Assembly (NCBI RefSeq): GCF_037969875.1
Contig: NZ_CP150218.1
Span: 5,270,001-5,334,000, forward strand
Length of the DNA stretch: 64,000 nucleotides
DNA from: Paenibacillus sp. FSL R7-0337
GTDB lineage: Bacteria > Bacillota > Bacilli > Paenibacillales > Paenibacillaceae
Reading direction: 5' to 3'
The notes under the pieces were generated by a model. It had not been told where the DNA came from. It ran no database searches and saw only the letters and a list, made by a program, of their open reading frames with translations. Made by a program: the position numbers and the translations under genes. Below, in pieces: positions 53,199 through 60,778 of this stretch (position 1 is its first letter; each line of letters starts with the position of its first letter).

Positions 53199-54995
53199 AT
53201 GCAAGCCATAATCTACTACGTCCGGCAGCTACAGCGGTTGTCGGGCGTGAAGCTGTATCTTAATCTGCTGGGCATGGTGATCAGCGGTCTGCTGGAGAGC
53301 TCCGCCATTCTGCTGCTGGTTCCCATGCTTGGCATGGCTGGCATTCAGCTGGGCGGCGCGGCGGCGGGCTATCATCTGCCTATGCTCGGATTCATCACTG
53401 AACTGCCGCAATCCACAGCGCTGCTGCTGGTGCTGGGCAGTTATGTTCTGATTGTGCTCTGTCAGAATCTGATTGCAAGATTCGTAGCGATCCGCAATGT
53501 CGAAATTCAGCAGACTTATGGCAGGCAGCTGCGATATGAGGTGTATAGCGCATTGCTGCGGGCGCAGTGGTCTTTTTTTCTGAGAAAACGCACCTCTGAT
53601 TTGATCAATATGATGACCACCGAGCTGGCCAGAGTCCTGGCGGGTATCAGTGGCTTCCTGCAGTTTCTCACTTCGCTGTTGTTCACATTGGTTCAGATTG
53701 CCTTTGCCTTCTGGCTGTCCCCCAAGATGACACTGGCGGTGCTCGTCTGCGCGGCGCTGCTGTCCATCTTCTCCCGGCGGTTCATCCGTAAGGCGAAGAG
53801 GCTGGGCAGCCGCAGCACAGAGCTGGGTAAGACGTATCTGGGCGGCATTACCGATCAGTTGAACGGAATCAAGGATATCAAAAGCAATAATCTGGAGCAG
53901 TCCCGCCTCGAATGGCTGCATGCCTTCACCGGCGAAGTTAAGCAGGAGCAGCTCGACTACACACGCCTGCGCTCTAACTCCCAGCTCCTGTATAAGCTGT
54001 CTTCCACGCTGCTGATTGCTGTATTTATCTTCGTCTCCTTCCGGTTCATGCAAGTGGAAGGGCCGAATCTGCTGCTGGTCATTCTCGTCTTCACCCGGCT
54101 GTGGCCGACCTTCTCGACGCTACAGTCGCTGCTGGAGCAGCTGGCCTCAGTAGTGCCATCCTTCAAACAACTGCAATCGCTGCAGGAAGAATGTCTGGCT
54201 GCTGTCGAGCATGAAGCGGATCAAGGCGGAGAACGGGTGCTGCCTTTGACGCTGGAGCGCGGTCTAGAAGCCCGGAATGTCGATTTCCGTTATCATGCGG
54301 ACGAGCCGCAATATTCGCTCCAGAACGTGAATGTGCAGATTCCCGCCCGGCAGATGACGGCGATTGTCGGACGTTCAGGCGCCGGCAAAAGCACGCTCGT
54401 CGATCTGCTCATGGGACTGATGCAGCCGGAGAACGGGGAGATTCTGGCGGACGGTCAGCCGGTCACAGGGGAGCGGCTGCTGTCCTACCGGAGATCCATC
54501 GGGTATGTGGCACAGGACCCGTTCCTATATAACGCTACCATCCGCGATAATCTGATGATGATCAAGCCGGATGCAGAGGAAGCGGAGCTGTGGGAGGCGC
54601 TGGAGTTTGCTTCCTCGGCGGACTTTGTCCGCAAGCTGCCGGACGGACTGGATACGCTGCTCGGCGACCGGGGTGTCCGCCTGTCGGGCGGGGAGCGGCA
54701 GCGCCTGGTGCTGGCGCGCGCCATTATCCGCAAGCCGTCGATTCTGGTGCTCGATGAGGCGACTAGTGCGCTCGACACCGAGAACGAGCAACGGATTCAA
54801 GAGGCGCTGGAGCGGATTAAGGCATCGGTGACCGTCATCGTCATTGCCCACCGCCTGTCCACGATCCGCGATGCCGATCAGATTCTGGTCATCGACCAGG
54901 GCCGGGTCATTCAGCAGGGAGTCTATAGCGGTCTGGCTTCGGAGAAGGGCGGCATGTTCAGCCGATTGTTGAAAGGGCAGGAAGAAGCGGGATAA
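53199..54995 (+). CDS. padeD: Lasso peptide ABC exporter (D protein)
   Basis: 598 residues from the ATG at 53199 (GAGGTG upstream): six membrane helices (about 15-320) and an ATPase domain with Walker A GRSGAGKST, signature LSGGERQRLVLARAI, Walker B ILVLDEATSALD and H-loop VIAHRLST. All catalytic residues are present, as expected for a homodimer. It lacks a C39 peptidase domain because leader removal is done by B2. It exports the mature lasso peptide and may give self-protection. Confidence 0.93.
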   Translation: MQAIIYYVRQLQRLSGVKLYLNLLGMVISGLLESSAILLLVPMLGMAGIQLGGAAAGYHLPMLGFITELPQSTALLLVLGSYVLIVLCQNLIARFVAIRNVEIQQTYGRQLRYEVYSALLRAQWSFFLRKRTSDLINMMTTELARVLAGISGFLQFLTSLLFTLVQIAFAFWLSPKMTLAVLVCAALLSIFSRRFIRKAKRLGSRSTELGKTYLGGITDQLNGIKDIKSNNLEQSRLEWLHAFTGEVKQEQLDYTRLRSNSQLLYKLSSTLLIAVFIFVSFRFMQVEGPNLLLVILVFTRLWPTFSTLQSLLEQLASVVPSFKQLQSLQEECLAAVEHEADQGGERVLPLTLERGLEARNVDFRYHADEPQYSLQNVNVQIPARQMTAIVGRSGAGKSTLVDLLMGLMQPENGEILADGQPVTGERLLSYRRSIGYVAQDPFLYNATIRDNLMMIKPDAEEAELWEALEFASSADFVRKLPDGLDTLLGDRGVRLSGGERQRLVLARAIIRKPSILVLDEATSALDTENEQRIQEALERIKASVTVIVIAHRLSTIRDADQILVIDQGRVIQQGVYSGLASEKGGMFSRLLKGQEEAG

Positions 54996-55013
54996 GGGTA
55001 TACCTTAAACGCG

Positions 55014-55143
55014 ATTATAGGCGAAAAACCGAACACATTCGGTGCTGCGTGGGTGTGTGGCCCGAATGTAATCGAAAAACCGATTACATTGGATGGGCGC
55101 AGAGGTTGTAGCCCGAATGTAATCGAAAAACCGATTACATTGG
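55014..55143. repeat. Three-unit 51-bp tandem repeat with hairpins
   Basis: Units begin at 55014, 55065 and 55116, each 51 bases apart. Units two and three carry a perfect 10-bp stem, AATGTAATCG/CGATTACATT, around AAAAAC-type loops and are preceded by GCCCG. Unit one is diverged. The array fills most of the gap between the lasso exporter gene and the terminator. Confidence 0.85.
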
Positions 55144-55170
55144 CTGACCGCCACCCGGCTCCGAAACCGT

Positions 55171-55213
55171 AAAAAGGCAAGTGCTGCTAATCTAACGCAG
55201 CACTTGCCTTTTT
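55171..55213. terminator. Bidirectional terminator closing the lasso operon
   Basis: AAAAAGGCAAGTGCTGC and GCAGCACTTGCCTTTTT form a perfect 17-bp stem around TAATCTAAC, with T runs in both directions. It ends both the exporter gene and the convergent nucleotidyltransferase gene. Confidence 0.9.
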
Positions 55214-55230
55214 GGTATGGCTGTCCCTGC

Positions 55231-56427
55231 CTAATTCTCCTTCTCCGCATCCGTAATCTTCCGCCAGCTCCACAGCAAAGGCCGCAGCGGAAAATACAAG
55301 AAATGCAGCATTCTCGGCAGCGGCAGCATCTTGGCATCCGCAGCATAAGGGTACAGGAAGCTGGCGGAGCGGAGCATCCGGCTTCGGGTGGATAGAATGC
55401 TTGGCAGATACCGCTTGAAGTGCTGCTCCACCTCCGGCTCCAGTGGAGGGGTATTCAAATTCACAATCCGAGGGAGATAGAACAGAATATCCTGCGCCAG
55501 CCTGTGGGCTTTGGGGCTGTCCATCAGAGGGGCGAGGCTGGAATCGACTGGCGTCTCCAGCAGCTCTCTGGCCAGAATCAGCGTCTGTCCTCCTATGGCG
55601 TTGTGATCATAGTGCTGTAGTAAGCGGACCAGCTTGGCGGAGTCGGGCGGCTGCTGTCCCATTAGCAGCATCTTGATGTCCTGCAGCCATCTTAGCCGGG
55701 ACCAGGCATGTCTGGCACCGTGTACAGCCAGGAACATGAACAGATCCTCCGGCCCCAGATAGCGGACATTCTGGCCGAAGGCGCTGCTGGTCCGCGAGTG
55801 ACGCCAGAGCTCGTCGAACGCAGGCTCTTTGGCAGGCCCTGGCCCTAACCGCCAGTGCAGCTCCAGATTAACATTGCTGAGCGGATGCACGAACGTCGAA
55901 TGATGCTCCCGCCATTTCCAGTCGCCAAGCAGGCTCTCGAACTTGTCTTCCTTCTCATAGCCCAGCCGGATCAGCAAGGTTTCGGCATCCTCCAGCTGTT
56001 CAATCGGCACCAGGAAGTCAAGATCCCGGGAGGTGCGCTGCGACAGGTCTCCGTACAGCTCCTGCCCAAGCACCGGCCCTTTGAGGAACAGACAGCGGAT
56101 ATTCAGCTCGGCCAGCTGACCTGCGATAGTGCTCATTTCACCGCTAAGCTGGAGCATCTGCACCGTATTCCTGCGGTATTGCCATTTTAGCTGCTCCAGA
56201 ACGTCAGAAGGGACCGCCTTCTCCTCCATCTTGCTCAGCCTGGAATAGAGGTAGGGATACACCCTGTGCTGACGGTTCAGCTCCACGAATAAGTCCCAGT
56301 TCACCTCTGTGAACAACTGCGGATGCTTCCGCGCCGTCTCATCTGGATTTCCGGAATTCAGTAGTGCAAGAATAAGGCGTACTTCCTTGGTTAAGCTTGC
56401 CTGATTAAGGATCTTCCGGTCAGTCAT
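55231..56427 (-). CDS. Nucleotidyltransferase family protein, lasso-cluster associated
   Basis: 398 residues. The family pattern includes IRCLFLKGPVLGQELYGD, the acidic SRDLDFLVPIEQLEDAETLLIRLGY, the WREHHSTFVHPLSNVNLELHWRL strand and AVHGARHAWSRLRWLQDIKML. The DLD pair fits metal binding in a nucleotidyltransferase fold. ATG at 56427 has GAGGAG 7 bases upstream. Genes of this family recur next to Bacillota lasso clusters with a kinase; I recall PsmN of pseudomycoidin, reported to attach sugar to the phosphorylated C terminus. Here it sits convergent to the operon, so its role is inferred. Confidence 0.8.
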   Translation of the reverse strand: MTDRKILNQASLTKEVRLILALLNSGNPDETARKHPQLFTEVNWDLFVELNRQHRVYPYLYSRLSKMEEKAVPSDVLEQLKWQYRRNTVQMLQLSGEMSTIAGQLAELNIRCLFLKGPVLGQELYGDLSQRTSRDLDFLVPIEQLEDAETLLIRLGYEKEDKFESLLGDWKWREHHSTFVHPLSNVNLELHWRLGPGPAKEPAFDELWRHSRTSSAFGQNVRYLGPEDLFMFLAVHGARHAWSRLRWLQDIKMLLMGQQPPDSAKLVRLLQHYDHNAIGGQTLILARELLETPVDSSLAPLMDSPKAHRLAQDILFYLPRIVNLNTPPLEPEVEQHFKRYLPSILSTRSRMLRSASFLYPYAADAKMLPLPRMLHFLYFPLRPLLWSWRKITDAEKEN

Positions 56428-56655
56428 AGAGACGCTCCTCACCTGAGTTGTGAACAGATCCGCACCGGATTTGTTCTATTAAAAGAACGATATTAGTGAG
56501 CGTACCATCGCTAACCGAAATTTGTCAATTTTTCGCCGGGTGCGTCTCGGAGCTTATCATTCCTGCCAGCAGAGAATAGTCTTGACTCAATAGTGACGGC
56601 TGCCCTTATAATGCAGATTAAGAGAGAAAAGAATCGACGGGAGAGTTGCTGAGGA

Positions 56656-57357
56656 ATGGTACTGCTCGGAGCAATCGTGAATGGAATAGCAATTATTGCC
56701 GGAACTCTGCTGGGCAAGCTGCTGGAGCGGATACCGGAGAGTATGAAGAACACTGTGATGCAAGCGATTGGACTGGCGCTTATGCTGCTGGGGGTGCAGA
56801 TGGGCCTGAAAAGCGGGAATTTCCTCATCGTCATTCTAAGTCTGGTGATCGGCGCAGTGGCCGGGGAGTGGATCAACATTGAAGGCAAATTCACCCGTGC
56901 GGGCGATTGGCTGGAGCGCAGAGTAGGTGCAGGCGGACAGGGGAGTATCTCGCTGGGCTTTGTCACGGCAAGCCTGGTGTTTGTTGTAGGAGCCATGGCT
57001 ATTCTAGGCGCGCTGGACAGCGGTATCAAAGGCAATCATGAAATCCTCTACGCCAAATCCATCATGGACGGCTTCATTGCCATAATTCTGACTTCAACGC
57101 TGGGCATCGGAGTGATGTTCTCGGCTATTCCTGTTGTTATGTATCAAGGTGCCATCGCTTTACTGGCTACGCAGATCACCCGGTTTGTGCCTTATGCGCT
57201 GCTGAACGACTGCATAGCAGAGATGACCGCTACAGGCGGGGTAATGATTATCGGAATCGGTCTGAACCTGCTCGGGATCACTAAGATCAAGGTAGCCAAC
57301 CTGCTGCCCGGTATCCTGATGGCTGTGCTGCTGGTCGTGCTGGTACATAACTTTTAA
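56656..57357 (+). CDS. DUF554 membrane protein (YqgA-like)
   Basis: 233 residues with seven or so hydrophobic helices. LLGAIVNGIAIIAGTLLGKLL, SLGFVTASLVFVVGAMAILGALDSGI and the end ATGGVMIIGIGLNLLGITKIKVANLLPGIL match DUF554. The function is unknown; the internal-repeat pattern suggests a transporter-like fold. The gene is alone, convergent with the quinone oxidoreductase gene. Confidence 0.88.
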   Translation: MVLLGAIVNGIAIIAGTLLGKLLERIPESMKNTVMQAIGLALMLLGVQMGLKSGNFLIVILSLVIGAVAGEWINIEGKFTRAGDWLERRVGAGGQGSISLGFVTASLVFVVGAMAILGALDSGIKGNHEILYAKSIMDGFIAIILTSTLGIGVMFSAIPVVMYQGAIALLATQITRFVPYALLNDCIAEMTATGGVMIIGIGLNLLGITKIKVANLLPGILMAVLLVVLVHNF

Positions 57358-57362
57358 CTGAA

Positions 57363-58316
57363 TTATCGTTTATCAATTATCGTAATAGCAATAACCCCCC
57401 GCGTCTTCCCGCTTGCGCTGAGCGCATGTGCAGTGCGCAGCCCTTCTTCACTCAGCGGAAAAACACCGCCGATCAGCGGCTGCAGCTTCCGCCCGGCCGT
57501 CAGCCGGGCCAGCTCGCTCAACTGGTAGGGATCGGCAGCGGGAGTCAGATAAGCTGCTGTAACTCCTTGCTGTGCTGCCAAGGCCGGATCAGGCTGTTCT
57601 GCAGTGGAGATCAGCCTTCCGCCCGGAGCCAGTACCGCGAAGCTTCTGCTTAGCACCCTGCCTCCTGCGGTATCGATCACCACATCGATGCTCTGTCCCA
57701 GAATCGCGGCACAATCCTGCTCGCTGCTGTTAATCGCCTGATCGGCCCCGAGGCCCCAGGCAACATCCAGCTCCTCATCGCCGCTGACGGTAGTAATCAC
57801 CGTAGCACCCCTGAGCTTGGCCAGCTGTACTGCGAAGCTGCCGGTTCCGCCTGTACCGTTCTGCACCAGCACGCGGTCCCGGCTTGCGACCTTGGCGGCA
57901 GCCAACGCCTGCCAGGCGGCAAGCCCGGCAGCGGGTAACACCCCGGCTGCTGCGAAGGATACCCCCGGGGGCTTAAGCGCAAGCTCATGCTCCTTGGCCA
58001 ACGTATATTCCGCGTAACCTCCGCTCTCACTAGCGGGCTTCAGGCCGAATACCTCGTCGCCAGGCTTGAAGCGGCTCACCCCTGCGCCGGTGTCTGCAAT
58101 GATTCCGGCTACAACAACGCCTGGAATGAATGGACAGGCAGCAGGGGGTTCCCCGCTGGCAATCCGTGCTTCATCCAGTATGCTGCAATCTGCCGGATTA
58201 ACAGAGGTCGCATACATCTCAATTAGCACCTCATGCTCACCTGGAGCAGGCTGACGGAGGTCAATTTCTGTTAGATTCCCATGCGGGCCGGGCATATGTA
58301 TAGCAATGGCTTTCAT
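57363..58316 (-). CDS. Zinc-free NADP-dependent alcohol dehydrogenase/quinone oxidoreductase
   Basis: 317 residues of the medium-chain family without zinc ligands. SVNPADCSILD, PFIPGVVVAGII, DEVFGLKP, LVQNGTGGTGSFAVQLAKL (NADPH-binding loop) and the IDVVIDTAGG strand are visible. It would reduce quinones or enones in the cytoplasm. AGGAG lies 10 bases before the ATG. There are no linked pathway genes. Confidence 0.9.
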   Translation of the reverse strand: MKAIAIHMPGPHGNLTEIDLRQPAPGEHEVLIEMYATSVNPADCSILDEARIASGEPPAACPFIPGVVVAGIIADTGAGVSRFKPGDEVFGLKPASESGGYAEYTLAKEHELALKPPGVSFAAAGVLPAAGLAAWQALAAAKVASRDRVLVQNGTGGTGSFAVQLAKLRGATVITTVSGDEELDVAWGLGADQAINSSEQDCAAILGQSIDVVIDTAGGRVLSRSFAVLAPGGRLISTAEQPDPALAAQQGVTAAYLTPAADPYQLSELARLTAGRKLQPLIGGVFPLSEEGLRTAHALSASGKTRGVIAITIIDKR

Positions 58317-58525
58317 CTATGGTGGGTCTCCTTTATCTACTGGTGGATGATTTGGTACATACTATACGCATACGGCTACCGTTAGTCAAAATCCGTCCTC
58401 CAAGTCTTTTTCCATGAATGTTTGGACAAAAGATTGAAATCAAGCAGCGCAGTACGGTAGAATTGCACTAAGTAAGATGATTACGTTCTATATATCAGAT
58501 TTAACCAAGAAGGGGATTGTAACGC

Positions 58526-58966
58526 TTGAATAATGAAGAAGTAATCCAAGAGCTGCCAGAGAACTATGACGAACTGAAGAAAGCCGCCGGCCGTTCCGCA
58601 GACTGGAGAGCGCGTCTTGAAGCGGTAGAAGAGCTGGGCCGCTACAACCACAAACAAATTATCGATATCCTTAATCGCCTGATGATCAGCGATCCTGTAT
58701 ATACCGTGCAAGAAGCCGCATATAACAAGCTGGTGGCTTTCGGCGAAGAGGTCAAGGTTCCATCGAAGAACAAAGCCGAACTGTTCAAAGGGTTGTCCAA
58801 GATTATTCTGCGGATTAAGAAGAGCCTGCCCAAGGACCATACCTACGAAGAGTTCAAAGAGAAGCTGAAGAAGATGCGGGTTGATATCTACGATGCCTAT
58901 GAAGGCGAGAAGGGCGCGGATTTCGATCAGTGGCTGGAGAAGATGTGGGCTTCGGCTGCCAAGTAA
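58526..58966 (+). CDS. Small HEAT-like repeat protein
   Basis: 146 residues starting with TTG (AAGAAGGGG about 11 bases upstream). WRARLEAVEELGRYNHKQIIDILNRLMISDPVYTVQEAAYNKLVAFG forms two HEAT-like helix pairs; the C-terminal half is charged and helical (SKIILRIKKSLPKDHTYEEFKEKLKKM). No catalytic residues are evident. It is probably a protein-binding adaptor of unknown partner. Confidence 0.75.
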   Translation: MNNEEVIQELPENYDELKKAAGRSADWRARLEAVEELGRYNHKQIIDILNRLMISDPVYTVQEAAYNKLVAFGEEVKVPSKNKAELFKGLSKIILRIKKSLPKDHTYEEFKEKLKKMRVDIYDAYEGEKGADFDQWLEKMWASAAK

Positions 58967-59067
58967 CCAATCTCAAATAACATAGCGAATTAGCAAGACA
59001 GCACCAAGCGGAGAGATAGGGGCGTTCCTTATTGCTCCGCTATATTTTTGTGAGAAAGGATGATTAC

Positions 59068-59640
59068 ATGCTTACCGGTACATTTCAGGAATTCCTTAAG
59101 CTGTCCACGCAGCTGCGTCCCGGGTACACCGCCAGTCTGGGTGAAGCTCCGGCAGGGGGCAGCGATGCGATATTAGAGTTTACACCCGAAGTACCTGCGC
59201 TTCTGCGTGCGGTCTATGATACGGTTCTTGGAACGGGCGGCGCCGAGGAAGATCCCAGTCTGCTGGAGTTCATTCCGGGCTACCGGCTAATTCATATCGG
59301 AGAATACGGCCATGAAGTGAAGATACTGTCAGGGATTCTGCAGGAGAAGGGATATACCGGCGGTGGAACCGTGTTGCCGCTGCTGACGAACTATGGAAGT
59401 GATTATATCTGCTACTACCGCTCTGAAGAAGGCGTGGAACGGATCTGCGATCTGTTGCACGACTACGGCGATCTGGTGGTGATGTACGATTCACCGGAGA
59501 AGTTCCTGGAGACGCTGTGCGAATTCTATAAGCAGGAGGTCTATTTCCTGGATGAGGAAGGCTACCTGGACTGTGATCTGGTAAAAGAAGGCGAAGTAGG
59601 TTCAGCGCTCAACCTGGATGCCGAGTATTGGTCCGAGTAA
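59068..59640 (+). CDS. Possible SUKH (SMI1/KNR4-like) domain protein
   Basis: 190 residues from the ATG at 59068, with AAAGGA 7 bases upstream. VPALLRAVYDTVLG, LLEFIPGYRLIHIGEY and a long acidic C-terminal half (CEFYKQEVYFLDEEGYLDCD) suggest a SUKH-like fold, often used in toxin-immunity proteins, but the match is by eye and weak. No toxin gene is adjacent. Otherwise it is a hypothetical cytoplasmic acidic protein. Confidence 0.5.
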   Translation: MLTGTFQEFLKLSTQLRPGYTASLGEAPAGGSDAILEFTPEVPALLRAVYDTVLGTGGAEEDPSLLEFIPGYRLIHIGEYGHEVKILSGILQEKGYTGGGTVLPLLTNYGSDYICYYRSEEGVERICDLLHDYGDLVVMYDSPEKFLETLCEFYKQEVYFLDEEGYLDCDLVKEGEVGSALNLDAEYWSE

Positions 59641-59737
59641 AGACAATGCCTCCAAGCATTTCTATGAATTTGCAGGGAGAACCCCTTGAAGTCCGTCTAA
59701 TGAATGACAGGCAATAGAGGGAAGGGGAATCCGCAAT

Positions 59738-60604
59738 ATGCAAAATATATTCATGAACCGTAACCGGCAGCTTAGAGCAGGTTGGGAAATATCATGTGTC
59801 GTAGCGGTTATTGTTTTTCTGACGGCTCTTGTCTCCTTTGGCGTATCGCTGAGGATCGGCTCTGAGCAGCTTTTTGATCCGGACGGGTGGGTACGTGTAT
59901 TCAAATCTACAGCGATCTACTCCTTTATTGTTGTTTGTTATACGGTACGGAGAATTCATAAGCGTCCGTTGTCCAGCATTGGATTATCCAGACCGGACGG
60001 TGTAAGCCTTGCCGCCGGATTTGCTGGCGGATTTCTGCTGCTTTCATTGATTCTGCTTGTGCTGTGGGGACTGGGGTATGCTGTTCTGCAAGGGGAATGG
60101 GCACACCCGCAATTCGGACAGCTGGATGCGGCGGATATTGTACTTACAGCATTGCTGGCGGGAGTATGCGAGGAGGTTGTTTTCAGAGGCTATCTTCAAC
60201 AGCTATTGTCCTTACGGATTGGCGTTCCGGCTGCGGTGGGCGTGACTTCCGTCCTGTTCTCGCTGGCCCATCTGGCGAACCCCGGATATAACTGGGTCAG
60301 CGGACTCAATATCGTATTCATTGCCCTGATCTTTTCTTGGATGACACTGCGAACCGGCAACTTGTATGCGGCAATGGGACTGCATATCTCCTGGAATCTA
60401 TTCCAGGGTTATATTTACGGGGTTGCGGTGAGCGGTAATAACACTTATGGCCTGTATTCCGTAGCTCTAAAGGGCAATGAAATGCTAACCGGTGGCCAGT
60501 TTGGTCTGGAGGCCAGTCTGGTGACTACGCTGATTCTTGCAGTATTGTTTGTATTGCTGTTAGCATTCCCGAAACACAAAAATCCCCGTCCTGCATCACT
60601 GTAG
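59738..60604 (+). CDS. CPBP-family intramembrane metalloprotease
   Basis: 288 residues with about seven membrane helices and the three CPBP (CAAX protease/bacteriocin-processing) motifs: EEVVFRGYL, FSLAHLAN and GLHISWNLFQG, which bind the catalytic zinc. These proteases act within the membrane, sometimes in peptide maturation or immunity. It is 9 kb from the lasso precursor and not in that operon. GAAGGGGA precedes the ATG. Confidence 0.9.
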   Translation: MQNIFMNRNRQLRAGWEISCVVAVIVFLTALVSFGVSLRIGSEQLFDPDGWVRVFKSTAIYSFIVVCYTVRRIHKRPLSSIGLSRPDGVSLAAGFAGGFLLLSLILLVLWGLGYAVLQGEWAHPQFGQLDAADIVLTALLAGVCEEVVFRGYLQQLLSLRIGVPAAVGVTSVLFSLAHLANPGYNWVSGLNIVFIALIFSWMTLRTGNLYAAMGLHISWNLFQGYIYGVAVSGNNTYGLYSVALKGNEMLTGGQFGLEASLVTTLILAVLFVLLLAFPKHKNPRPASL

Positions 60605-60617
60605 GAACGGGGATTTT
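60578..60617. terminator. Terminator overlapping the CPBP gene end
   Basis: AAAATCCCCGTCCT and AGGAACGGGGATTTT pair around about ten bases that include the stop codon. A and T runs on both sides suit the convergent acyl-CoA synthetase gene as well. Confidence 0.75.
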
Positions 60618-60663
60618 ATAGTTTCGGCTGGCAATATAGCAGCCTGATTTGCAGCCCTCCTAG

Positions 60664-60762
60664 GAAATATAAGTATTTATCTGTTTCACACGATAGCTTA
60701 TCCTTCTATTTCTCGCTGAAACGGTACCGTCCTTTAATAGGACGGCAAAGCCGTTTCCACTT
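60664..60762 (+). repeat. Dispersed hairpin element, copy E
   Basis: Full-length copy with AT-rich left half and the nested hairpin (loop TTTAATA). The last bases, CCACTTAA, differ from the CCACTTGT of the other copies. It lies between convergent genes. Confidence 0.9.
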
Positions 60763-60778
60763 AACAGAGTAGCTTATG

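Noticed and set aside
55014..55143. CRISPR array
   Set aside because: There are only three units, the sequence between hairpins is also repeated rather than unique, and no cas gene is present.
54923..55346. Minus-strand frames encoding repeated NVIGFSITFG or NRFFDYIR peptides
   Set aside because: The peptide repeats are a by-product of the 51-bp DNA repeat; the frames overlap the exporter and nucleotidyltransferase genes and a terminator.
59738..60604. CPBP protease as a lasso peptide maturation gene
   Set aside because: It lies outside the operon beyond several unrelated genes, and the lasso cluster already has its own B2 peptidase.
9897..60762. Insertion-sequence ends or tRNA-like genes for the five hairpin elements
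   Set aside because: No transposase or paired inverted ends are found, and the fold is a simple nested hairpin rather than a cloverleaf.
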